Source: Mycolicibacterium fallax
GTDB lineage: Bacteria > Actinomycetota > Actinomycetes > Mycobacteriales > Mycobacteriaceae
Reading direction: 5' to 3'
DNA length: 64,000 nucleotides
Assembly (NCBI RefSeq): GCF_010726955.1
Contig: NZ_AP022603.1
Span: forward strand, 1,612,001-1,676,000
A program made the position numbers and the translations under genes. Below, piece by piece: positions 1 through 6,696 of this stretch. Numbering within the stretch: the stretch's first letter is position 1; each line of letters opens with the position of its first letter. The notes below the pieces were generated by a model. That model made no database searches. It worked only from the letters and a program-made list of their open reading frames with translations, and was not told where the DNA came from.

Positions 1-1425
1 GAAAGACGCCGGACGGCAACGCGGTATGGGGTCACCGGCAAGTTCGAGCACCTCGTCGAACCCGGCCCGTAGGCAGTCGGCGAACAGTTCCGGATCGGTG
101 ATCGAGGCGCGGTCGTAGCGGGTGGTGATCGTGCAGTAGCCGCCGCGGGACACCAGCACCGCCATCATCGCGACACCCGGGAGCGGGCCGACAGCGTACT
201 GCCGCAACACTTTTACCCCGGCGATGTAGGTGTCGCCCGGGTACACCGGCACGTTGCTGGCCTGGACGTCGGAGACGACCACCGAACCGGCCATCGATTC
301 CAGCAGGACGTCGGGCAGCAGCGAGACCACCGGCGCGACAGCGCCGGTGATGTCCAGGGCGACCTCTTCGCGTCGCTTGATCATCTGGTTGCGGATCCGC
401 CCGATCCGCCGGGCCGGATCGGCGGTGCCGATCGGCGCGGCGAGGTTGAGTCCGACGAAGCGATTGCCGCCGGCCGGATCGTCCTCCGAGCGCAGGTTCA
501 CCGGAACGGCGAGCGGCAGGGTGCCCACCGGCATGCCCATCGCCTCGTGGTAGCGCCGCAGCGCCCCGCACAGGCCGGCCAGATAGGCGTCGTTGATCGA
601 CCCGCCGGCGGCCCCGGCGGCCCGGTGCAGATCGGCAAGCCGGATGTCGATGGCCTCGGTGCGGCTGGACAGGCTGCGCCGGGCCAGCAGCGCCGAGTGC
701 GGCGCGGCCGGCCGCATCACTCGGGCGCCGGAGGCGAGGTAGCCCACCGCCCCGGTCACGGTTCGCACCGGGTTGCCGAGCGCGCCTCGAACGACACCCG
801 CCGTCTCGCCCAGCAGGGACGCGACCCCGCCGGCAACCGAGGCCGGCAGCCGCCACAGCCCCTCCCGCATCAACTCAATGGAGGACAAATCTTGTGGAAT
901 AGGCAGCGGCAGAACGGGTTTCGGGCCAGGTTCGGGCTCGATGTCGTAGATGCTGGCAAACATCTCCACCCCGCCCACGCCGTCGACGATGGCATGGCTC
1001 AGGTGCACGATGTGGGCGGCGCGGCCGCCGGCCAGCCCCTCAACCAGGGTGGCGCTCCACAGCGGACGGGAGATGTCCAGCGGTGACTGCAGCGCCACCT
1101 CGGCGATGTCGAGAACCTCGCGCAGCGTGCCGGGCTCCGGCGCGCGGAGCCGGCGGACGTGAAAGTCCAGATTGAAGTCGGGGTCGATCACCCAGCGCGG
1201 CGCGGTGGTCGGCAGCGTGGGCATCACCACCTTCTGGCGCAGTCGGGTGATCCGGCGCGAGGCGCTCTCGTAGGTGGCGCGGTAACGCTGCCAGTCCGGG
1301 GCCCGGTCGAAAATCTCGATGACCATGATGCCCGAGCGGGTGCGCGGGTTGGCCTCGCCGCGGTGCAGCAGCTGGTCGACGGCGCCGAGTTCATCGGGCA
1401 GCCCGGCCGTCACCCTGTCACTCAC
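1..1425 (-). CDS. WS/DGAT-family wax ester synthase / diacylglycerol acyltransferase (3' end outside window)
   Basis: 475 codons are readable and the gene runs off the left edge without a stop; family members are about 460-475 residues, so nearly all of it is here. The family transfers fatty acyl groups from acyl-CoA to diacylglycerol or alcohols, making storage triacylglycerol or wax esters at the membrane. Visible are the PLW motif near residue 121, the acyltransferase motif SHAIVDG at about 143-149 (the usual HHxxxDG with the first His replaced by Ser) and INDAYLAGL further on. The GTG start at 1425 follows an AGGGCAGGGG ribosome site and an in-frame upstream stop. It lies downstream of a Lip-type esterase on the same strand, a pairing seen repeatedly in mycobacteria. 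Which of the many paralogues it is cannot be told. Confidence 0.9.
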   Translation of the reverse strand, partial: MSDRVTAGLPDELGAVDQLLHRGEANPRTRSGIMVIEIFDRAPDWQRYRATYESASRRITRLRQKVVMPTLPTTAPRWVIDPDFNLDFHVRRLRAPEPGTLREVLDIAEVALQSPLDISRPLWSATLVEGLAGGRAAHIVHLSHAIVDGVGGVEMFASIYDIEPEPGPKPVLPLPIPQDLSSIELMREGLWRLPASVAGGVASLLGETAGVVRGALGNPVRTVTGAVGYLASGARVMRPAAPHSALLARRSLSSRTEAIDIRLADLHRAAGAAGGSINDAYLAGLCGALRRYHEAMGMPVGTLPLAVPVNLRSEDDPAGGNRFVGLNLAAPIGTADPARRIGRIRNQMIKRREEVALDITGAVAPVVSLLPDVLLESMAGSVVVSDVQASNVPVYPGDTYIAGVKVLRQYAVGPLPGVAMMAVLVSRGGYCTITTRYDRASITDPELFADCLRAGFDEVLELAGDPIPRCRPASF

Positions 1426-1567
1426 CGTGTCCCCTGCCCTTCATCCGGCCCGGCCGCGATCACCCGGGTACGCCCGCGGCAGCAACGCTAGTCGGCGGTG
1501 CCGTCTCACGCCGTCGATTGTGCCGAACGACGGGCCCGACCGCACCGGGAGGGGCGAGCGGCGCCGG

Positions 1568-2746
1568 TCAGCCGGCCGTGGCCGCCAGCGGCGGCTGCTG
1601 CAGGCCCGCGCGATGCCGGGCGTAGCTGATGCCCAGGAAGTTGGCCACCGCTTCGGCGGTGAGCTGCGAGCGCAGCGTGGCCAGCGCGTCGAAGGCATGG
1701 TGGGCGTTGGGCAGATCGGCGTGCACGACGGTCTGCGCCCCGGCGCCGCGCAGCGCGGAGACGAACGCCGAGGCCTGGCCGGCCGGGATGACGGCGTCGT
1801 TGCTGCCGTGCAGCACGAAGAACGGCGGCGCGTCACGGTGTACCCGGTGCATCGGCGAGGCGTCGCGAAACAGCTCCGGCCGGTCGCCGATGCGGGCGCG
1901 CATGACGAACTGCTCCAGGAAGGGCATCATCAGCGCGCACATGTTCGACGCATCGGTCAGGTCGTAGGCACCGTAGTAGGGCACCGCCGCCTGCACGCTG
2001 GTGTCGACGTGTTCGAAGCCCGGCTGCAGGGTCGGGTCGTCGGCGGTCAGCGCCGCCAGCGACGCCAGGTGGCCGCCCGCCGACCCTCCGGTGATGGCAA
2101 TGAAATTCGGATCACCACCGTGACCGGCGATGTTGTCCCGGACCCAGGCGATGGCGCGCTTGACGTCGGTGATGTGCGCGGGCCACGCCGAGAACGGGCT
2201 GCGACTGTAGTTGATCGACACACAGATCCAGCCGTGCTGGACCATCCGCGCCATCAGCGGATAGGCCTGGCCGCGTTTCTCGCTGATCGCCCAGGCGCCG
2301 CCGGGGATCTGCAGCAACACCGGCGCCGCCGCATCGGCCGGCAGGTCCGGGGACCGCCAAATGTCGAGCAGATGGTCGCGCTGGTGCGGACCGTAGGAGA
2401 TTTCGGTGGTCGAGGCCCCAAACCGCTTGCGGTGCTTGGTGGCGTGCCAGATACCGGCGACGCTGTGCCGCAGGTGCGAGGCGTCGAACGGATGCTGGGC
2501 CAGCTCACCGAAGTTGTCGCCGAACGCCGCGCCGAGCGCATCGGTCAGCACGTGGCCGGCGCGCTGGGCACCCCAGGAATTGGTCAGCCGCTCAAAGTGC
2601 GGCATCCCGACGGTGGACAGCGCGTGCCCGGCAACGGCGTGCGGGGTGAATTCGGTGGCCGCCCAGCCGGCCAGCCAGCCCGCCAGGGTGGGGGCACCGC
2701 GCAACAGCACCGATCCGGACCGCAACATATCCACGCGAGCGCTCAT
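1568..2746 (-). CDS. alpha/beta hydrolase, mycobacterial Lip-type carboxylesterase
   Basis: 392 residues, hormone-sensitive-lipase-like fold. The oxyanion segment reads IPGGAW (about 147-152) instead of HGGG, the nucleophile elbow is GGSAGG (220-225), and Asp (in GSNDAV) and His (in NAHHAF) complete the triad near the C-terminus. The 110-residue N-terminal extension with a hydrophobic helix is typical of LipC/LipO/LipM/LipQ-type mycobacterial esterases, which hydrolyse acyl esters at the envelope. It is followed by the WS/DGAT gene 142 bp downstream on the same strand, so the two may act together in lipid storage or turnover. LipC and LipO both neighbour a WS/DGAT gene in M. tuberculosis, so I do not assign a symbol. 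Confidence 0.9.
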   Translation of the reverse strand: MSARVDMLRSGSVLLRGAPTLAGWLAGWAATEFTPHAVAGHALSTVGMPHFERLTNSWGAQRAGHVLTDALGAAFGDNFGELAQHPFDASHLRHSVAGIWHATKHRKRFGASTTEISYGPHQRDHLLDIWRSPDLPADAAAPVLLQIPGGAWAISEKRGQAYPLMARMVQHGWICVSINYSRSPFSAWPAHITDVKRAIAWVRDNIAGHGGDPNFIAITGGSAGGHLASLAALTADDPTLQPGFEHVDTSVQAAVPYYGAYDLTDASNMCALMMPFLEQFVMRARIGDRPELFRDASPMHRVHRDAPPFFVLHGSNDAVIPAGQASAFVSALRGAGAQTVVHADLPNAHHAFDALATLRSQLTAEAVANFLGISYARHRAGLQQPPLAATAG

Positions 2747-2968
2747 CTGTCGGCGAACTCCTCGAAGACCGGCGGGGGCGTCATTGCCCGACCGCGAGTT
2801 ACATCAGACACCTGAAGTGTTGTGCCGACAGTCACATTAACCAAGTTATGGCCCCCCGTCGGCATTTCCGCCGGGCGCGCCGCGACGAGACGGCAGACGG
2901 TGGCCGCAACGGCGGCGCCGGTGGCCCCCCGGCGGTGCCCGCCACCCGGATAGACTGGCACCCGCGAT

Positions 2969-3042
2969 GCCTCCGTAGCTCAGTTGGATAGAGCAAGGGC
3001 CTTCTAATCCCTAGGTCGCAGGTTCGATTCCTGCCGGGGGCG
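2969..3042 (+). tRNA. tRNA-Arg (anticodon TCT)
   Basis: Full cloverleaf: acceptor GCCTCCG (2969-2975) pairs with CGGGGGC (3035-3041) with one T-G pair, discriminator G3042; D-stem GCTC/GAGC; T-arm GCAGG-TTCGATT-CCTGC. The anticodon loop CTTCTAA gives TCT at 3003-3005. The base pair closing the anticodon loop is a C/T mismatch (3000/3008), which is unusual. CCA is not encoded. A T-run follows directly (CTTTTT), which may end transcription. Confidence 0.93.
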
Positions 3043-3267
3043 CTTTTTCATCATTGTCGCTGCTGGTCAGTGGTATCGATAGGCGCTGACGAGATAGCTG
3101 ATCGCGGCGTTCGGGACTCGGCGCACAGCGTTCTCCGCTGCCGAATCGGTTGTCCGCCCCCCGCTGGTGGCGTAGTGTTCAGTTCAGGTTGAGTTCACAG
3201 CCGCTTGCAGCGTTCGTTGACAGCTGGGCAGAACTCCCGTCCGGCCCTTCAGCCTTCGCCGCAGGAC

Positions 3268-3281
3268 GAATACATGTATTC
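3268..3281. promoter_or_regulatory. 14-bp perfect palindrome upstream of the STAS gene
   Basis: GAATACATGTATTC is perfectly self-complementary and ends 17 bp before the STAS start codon, just upstream of its GAGGAAG ribosome site. In this GC-rich setting an AT-rich palindrome at this place suggests an operator. The regulator is unknown and no SigF-type promoter was found here. Confidence 0.4.
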
Positions 3282-3298
3282 CGACTGAGGAAGTAACC

Positions 3299-3724
3299 AT
3301 GCCTGCCACCTCAATGATTGCCCCCACGTCGATTGCCCCCATGTCGCACACCAACGGGCCGATGGCCTCGTTCAGCACCACCTGGCTCTCGCCGACCACG
3401 GCCATCGTCAGCGTCTACGGTGAAATCGACGCGGCAAACGCCCCCGAGTTCGCCGCCCACGCCGGCGAACACACCGCCCGGACCGAACGACTGGTGCTCG
3501 ATCTGTCCAAGGTCTCGTTCTGCGGCACCGCAGGCTTGGCTGCGCTGCAACAGCTCGAGGACCAGTGCGCCGCCGAGCGTGTCGCCTGGGGCATGACCGC
3601 CAGCGCGGCGGTGCACCGACTGGTCGGCATCTGCGACGTCACCTTGCCGATCCATCCGACGGTGGCGGCGGCCCTGGACGCGGTTCGCCGCCGTTCGGCC
3701 CGGTTATTCGAGCTGATCGCGTAG
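3299..3724 (+). CDS. STAS-domain protein, anti-sigma-factor-antagonist-like
   Basis: 141 residues. After a loose 25-residue N-terminus comes a STAS domain: beta strand AIVSVYGEID (about 35-44), then LVLDLSKVSFCGTAGLAAL (65-83). In anti-anti-sigma factors the corresponding loop carries the phosphorylated Ser (DSSGL type); here it reads CGTAGL, so Ala sits at the usual phospho-Ser position with Thr just before it. This suggests a partner-switching protein that is not controlled by ordinary phosphorylation, or a protein with another role. The ATG follows GAGGAAG at ideal spacing. It converges on sigF with a 21-bp tail-to-tail overlap, so a link to SigF/RsbW control is plausible but inferred. Confidence 0.82.
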   Translation: MPATSMIAPTSIAPMSHTNGPMASFSTTWLSPTTAIVSVYGEIDAANAPEFAAHAGEHTARTERLVLDLSKVSFCGTAGLAALQQLEDQCAAERVAWGMTASAAVHRLVGICDVTLPIHPTVAAALDAVRRRSARLFELIA

Positions 3725-4456
3725 TCGCGCAAGCGATTTCGCCAACAACCGGGAGACGTGCATCTGAGAGACACCGATCCGCTCGGCGATCTGGGTCTGC
3801 GTCTGCGAGTCGAAAAACCGCAGCAGCAGCACCGTGCGCTCTCGCTCCGGTAGGGACGCCAGCACCGGCCGCAAGGTTTCGCGGTCCTCGATCTGCTCCA
3901 GCGCCGCGTCCACATCGCCGAGGGAGTCGGCGATCACCGGTGCATCCTCGTCACCACCGCCGCCACCTTCGATCGACAACGTGTTGTAGGAACTGCCGGC
4001 AATCAGGCCCTCGACGATCTCCTCGCGGGTCATGTCGAGTTCGTCGGCCAGCTCTGAGGCATTCGGCGCCCGCCCCAACCGCTGCGCCAGTTCGGCACTG
4101 GTGGATCCGAGCCGCAGATGCAGCTCCTTGAGGCGCCGCGGTACCTTCACCGACCAACTGTTGTCCCGGAAGTGCCGGCGCACCTCCCCCATGATGGTGG
4201 GGACGGCGAAGGATTCGAAGTCCGAGCCGGTCGACACATCAAACCGGTTGACGGCGTTGAGCAACCCGACCCGGGCGACCTGAACCAGGTCATCGCGTGC
4301 TTCTCCCCGTCCGTTGAAGCGGTGCGCGATGTGGTCGGCCAGCGGCAGGCATCGGCTGATGATGCGTTCGCGCTGCTCGGCGTGCGCCTCGGAGTCCTCT
4401 GCCAGCCCGTCGAGCAGCCGGAACATGTCCAGTACGTCAGCGTATTCCGACGTCAC
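3704..4456 (-). CDS. sigF: RNA polymerase sigma factor SigF
   Basis: 250 residues, SigB/SigF/SigG type. Region 2 (about 35-105) contains DDLVQVARVGLLNAVNRFD and the recognition helix; region 3 follows (about 115-190), and region 4 (about 195-250) carries the helix-turn-helix TQTQIAERIGVSQMHVSRLL. In mycobacteria SigF directs stress, stationary-phase and pigment/catalase genes and is held inactive by RsbW. The start overlaps the rsbW stop by ATGA, so the two are translationally coupled. A GTTT-N15-GGGTA promoter before rsbW implies autoregulation. Several other genes in the window carry the same promoter type. Confidence 0.97.
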   Translation of the reverse strand: MTSEYADVLDMFRLLDGLAEDSEAHAEQRERIISRCLPLADHIAHRFNGRGEARDDLVQVARVGLLNAVNRFDVSTGSDFESFAVPTIMGEVRRHFRDNSWSVKVPRRLKELHLRLGSTSAELAQRLGRAPNASELADELDMTREEIVEGLIAGSSYNTLSIEGGGGGDEDAPVIADSLGDVDAALEQIEDRETLRPVLASLPERERTVLLLRFFDSQTQTQIAERIGVSQMHVSRLLAKSLARLRDQLE

Positions 4457-4914
4457 TGCAAATAACTCACTCGCCTGGTGACCAGCGTTACCCCCACCAC
4501 GCCTGCGGTGTCCACACCGTCGCGCGGCGATTCGGCCAGCACCTCGTCGACCAGCGAACTCATCACATGCCAGCCGAAGCTGCCGGGTGCGATCGCGCTG
4601 CCGGTGCCGCTGGTGGTGGAGGCGTTGATGTGCAGCGCGTCGTCACGCGAATCAACCACCAGCACCAGATCGGCTCCCTCCAGCGACGACCGGATCAGCG
4701 CGGTGCATGCCTCATCGACGGCCAGTCGCAGGTCGGAGACGGAATCGAGATCGAGGTCCTCGAGGGTGGCGATCGCGGCGACGACGGCCCGTAGCGTGGC
4801 GAGGTTCTCCACCCGCGCCGGCACCTTGATCTCGACCGTCCGGGCACCGGCCCCCGGTGCGCCCGCCGTGACGTCGTCCTGCCCCATGAGACCTCCAACC
4901 AGTTTGACGGTCAC
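4453..4914 (-). CDS. rsbW: anti-sigma-F factor RsbW (UsfX), HATPase serine kinase fold
   Basis: 153 residues. GHKL/HATPase_c fold with the N-box region LRLAVDEACTALI at about 62-74 and a later Gly-containing segment (PGSFGWHVMSSL). It binds SigF and keeps it from core polymerase; STAS antagonists release SigF by partner switching. It is followed by sigF with a 4-bp overlap. The first start codon gives an N-terminal extension of about nine residues before a second Met at 4887, so the exact start is not certain. Mycobacterial RsbW is usually poor at phosphorylating its antagonists; that cannot be judged here. Confidence 0.95.
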   Translation of the reverse strand: MTVKLVGGLMGQDDVTAGAPGAGARTVEIKVPARVENLATLRAVVAAIATLEDLDLDSVSDLRLAVDEACTALIRSSLEGADLVLVVDSRDDALHINASTTSGTGSAIAPGSFGWHVMSSLVDEVLAESPRDGVDTAGVVGVTLVTRRVSYLQ

Positions 4915-4957
4915 GCTACTCCCACGACCATCGCGTTGAACCGGATGTCAATAGCAG

Positions 4958-4981
4958 TACCCGTGCAGGAATCAGCCAAAC
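4958..4981 (-). promoter_or_regulatory. SigF-type promoter for rsbW-sigF
   Basis: Read on the minus strand: GTTT (4981-4978), 15-nt spacer, GGGTA (4962-4958). This is the mycobacterial SigF consensus, 44 bp upstream of the rsbW start, and fits the known autoregulation of the sigF operon. The -35 element touches a divergent gene's leader (ATG at 4998). Confidence 0.82.
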
Positions 4982-4997
4982 CGGGTACGCAGGTTCC

Positions 4998-5357
4998 ATG
5001 ACCGAAACGAGCCCGCACGATGCCGACCAGCCCAGTGGCCAACCCCGGCCCGGAGTCCGAACCGCGTGGAACTGGGCGCTGGCCCTGCTGACCCTGCCGG
5101 CCGCCGGCGCGGTGTACCTGCTCGCGATGGCCGGGGTGATGGGGCTGGCGGGGTGCACCGGCGGTGCCTGCGCCGACCGCGTGCCGAATGAATTCTGGTT
5201 CGGCGTGCTGGTGTACGGCGCACCGGTGATCGCCGTCGTCTGCGTCGCGGTGTCCGTGGTCACCGCCCGACTCCGCCGAGGGATCCTGGTGCCACTGACG
5301 GGGCTGGGTCTGCTGGCCCTCGACGCCGCTGTCCTGGTCACCGCCTTTGACTTCTGA
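4998..5357 (+). CDS. small membrane protein of unknown function
   Basis: 119 residues. A charged, Pro-rich N-terminus (about 20 residues) is followed by three predicted membrane helices (about 24-50, 68-90, 97-117) and a Cys pair in the first loop (GCTGGACAD). It lies on the plus strand between usfY and rsbW, both on the minus strand, so it interrupts the usfY-rsbW-sigF order known from M. tuberculosis. A GGGTA sits at 4983-4987, but no GTTT stands at the right distance. I do not recognise a named family. Confidence 0.75.
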   Translation: MTETSPHDADQPSGQPRPGVRTAWNWALALLTLPAAGAVYLLAMAGVMGLAGCTGGACADRVPNEFWFGVLVYGAPVIAVVCVAVSVVTARLRRGILVPLTGLGLLALDAAVLVTAFDF

Positions 5358-5484
5358 GTGTGGCTTTGACCTTCTGATTGTGGCCTTCGCAATGCCGATT
5401 TCGCTGTCCTCGCCTCCTTGCCTCGTCACCCCGGCGGGCTGGCCGACCCGCCGGGTCGGCCAGCCATTCGGGCAGGTCGCGGAA

Positions 5485-5793
5485 TCAGCTGTTGGGCGGC
5501 TGCCGGATCTCGCCGGGATGCTCGTCGTACCAACGGTCCTCGATCCGGCGCACCCGCCGATGCTCGATGCCCAGCCAGCCCAGCCCCAGCACGAGTCCTA
5601 CCGCGGAGAGTCCCGCGAGCAGCGCCGCGGGCTGAGGATGACCGGTGGCGAAGGCCGCCAGGCAGGCGACGAACAGCACCACGGCCACCCCGACAACCAC
5701 CAGGGCCGGCAGATTACGGGCGTTCTTGACCGTTTCGCCGGCATGCGGTCGGGTGGTGCGGGCATGGTCAACGGGGTCAACGGGATTCGTCAC
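5485..5793 (-). CDS. usfY: UsfY-family protein
   Basis: 102 residues. The N-terminus has the UsfY signature DPVDHARTTRPHAGE, followed by two hydrophobic helices (about 29-48 and 58-75) and a basic tail containing EHRRVRRIEDRWYDEHP. UsfY is encoded upstream of rsbW-sigF in M. tuberculosis; its function is unknown and it is a small membrane protein. The GTG start at 5793 follows AGGAAGG at good spacing. Here it is separated from rsbW by a gene on the other strand, so it cannot be in one transcript with sigF. No SigF consensus was seen directly upstream. Confidence 0.85.
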   Translation of the reverse strand: MTNPVDPVDHARTTRPHAGETVKNARNLPALVVVGVAVVLFVACLAAFATGHPQPAALLAGLSAVGLVLGLGWLGIEHRRVRRIEDRWYDEHPGEIRQPPNS

Positions 5794-5831
5794 GTCCGAA
5801 CCTTCCTATAAAGTCTGCGGGCTGGCCGGCG

Positions 5832-5987
5832 TCAGTACCAAGACCGGCGACCGGCGACCGGGCGCCCCATCATGCCGAGGAGCCAGAACACGGCACCGAC
5901 GACAAGCAGGACCACCCCCAGAACCCAGAGGACATGGATGTTGAGCAGCCATCCGAGGACGAGAAGTATTGCGCCGACGACAATCAT
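5832..5987 (-). CDS. DUF6131-type small membrane protein
   Basis: 51 residues, starting MIVVGAILLVLG, with two hydrophobic stretches and a Gly-Arg-rich tail ending GRRSWY. This matches the short actinobacterial DUF6131 proteins. An earlier in-frame start at 6029 would add 14 polar residues that break the usual N-terminus, so 5987 is preferred. It sits in a run of small stress-locus membrane proteins (usfY downstream, another small protein upstream) on the same strand. Function unknown. Confidence 0.75.
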   Translation of the reverse strand: MIVVGAILLVLGWLLNIHVLWVLGVVLLVVGAVFWLLGMMGRPVAGRRSWY

Positions 5988-6124
5988 CGTGATCTCACTT
6001 TCTGTGTGGTGGGGAAAACGTGGGGGCACTGTGGTGGGAACGCGGGGAAACGCAGCGGGAAAATCGGGAAAGCGCAGCGAGTAATCCCTGCTACCGCGTG
6101 GCCCCTGCTACGGCATGGCGATGA

Positions 6125-6334
6125 TCACGCCGCCGGTTCGGGAAGTCTGCATTCACCCACCTGCGGGTTGACGCCCATATAGTTCAGCGGCCCGGCCACC
6201 ACGGTGAGGGCGATGTCTGCCGCGGTGCCGCAACTCGGTGTGCGCGAGGTGAAGTAGTCACGCTGCCACACCGCCAGCACACCGACGAGCAGCCAAATCA
6301 TGGCTATCACTCCGAAGACTCGCGCGATTCTCAT
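6125..6334 (-). CDS. small conserved mycobacterial membrane/secreted protein
   Basis: 69 residues: one N-terminal hydrophobic helix (about 6-23, VFGVIAMIWLLVGVLAVWQ), two Cys (CGTAA and ECRLP) likely facing outside, and the segment TVVAGPLNYMGVNP, which I recognise as conserved in small mycobacterial proteins of unknown function. A GTTT-N15-GGGTA SigF-type promoter ends 11 bp before the start codon, so the transcript would be leaderless or nearly so. Confidence 0.78.
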   Translation of the reverse strand: MRIARVFGVIAMIWLLVGVLAVWQRDYFTSRTPSCGTAADIALTVVAGPLNYMGVNPQVGECRLPEPAA

Positions 6335-6344
6335 TCCGGCGGGG

Positions 6345-6368
6345 TACCCGGCCGGCGATCATTCAAAC
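6345..6368 (-). promoter_or_regulatory. SigF-type promoter for the 69-residue membrane protein
   Basis: Minus strand: GTTT (6368-6365), 15-nt spacer, GGGTA (6349-6345). The -10 lies 11 bp before the ATG, so the expected start of transcription is at or next to the start codon. The -35 borders an ISL3 transposase remnant. Confidence 0.72.
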
Positions 6369-6696
6369 CCGTTGCCGCCGCGAACTCGGCATCTCCAACG
6401 CCCTCATCGAAGGCATCAACGCCAAGATCCGCCTCATCAACGCCCGCTGCTACGGACACCACTCCGCCCAAACTTTGACGTCAATGATCTACCTCTGTTG
6501 GGGAGGACTGCAGGTCACGCTCCCCGAGCCGCACATACGTACGAATATTCTGCGTGCCGCGGACCGGGCGAGACCCTCGCACCCCGAACGCACAATTTGT
6601 GACAGTCGAGCGCCATCGGGAACTCCCAGATCAGCGCCGCAGTTCGACGGCCCGGAACCCCACCCAGGAACCGGCGCAGCGGCGAATCAGGTTTAG
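6361..6696 (+). pseudogene. ISL3-family transposase C-terminal remnant
   Basis: The reading frame from about 6376 translates as RRELGISNALIEGINAKIR, then LINARCYGHHSAQTLTSMIY and LCWGGLQVTLP. This is the very characteristic end of ISL3-family transposases (N-K-R-L, YGFHSAE, MIYL-GG). The catalytic core and N-terminus are absent, and the frame runs on through unrelated residues to a stop at 6694-6696, inside the target duplication of the neighbouring IS1380 element. It is a dead fragment. The left border is uncertain, between 6340 and 6376. Confidence 0.82.
6692..6696. repeat. target site duplication TTTAG, left copy
   Basis: TTTAG directly before the left inverted repeat of the IS1380-family element; the second copy is at 8354-8358. 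Confidence 0.8.

Noticed and set aside
2808..2820. ACAC-CTGAA-GTGT inverted repeat upstream of the esterase
   Set aside because: Arms of only 4 bp, which is too weak to call an operator.
2969..3298. tRNA-Arg as an attachment site of a genomic island
   Set aside because: No integrase and no repeat of the tRNA 3' end was found in the window.
4983..4987. GGGTA before the small membrane protein at 4998 as a SigF -10
   Set aside because: No GTTT at 15-17 nt upstream; only the divergent promoter on the other strand is complete.
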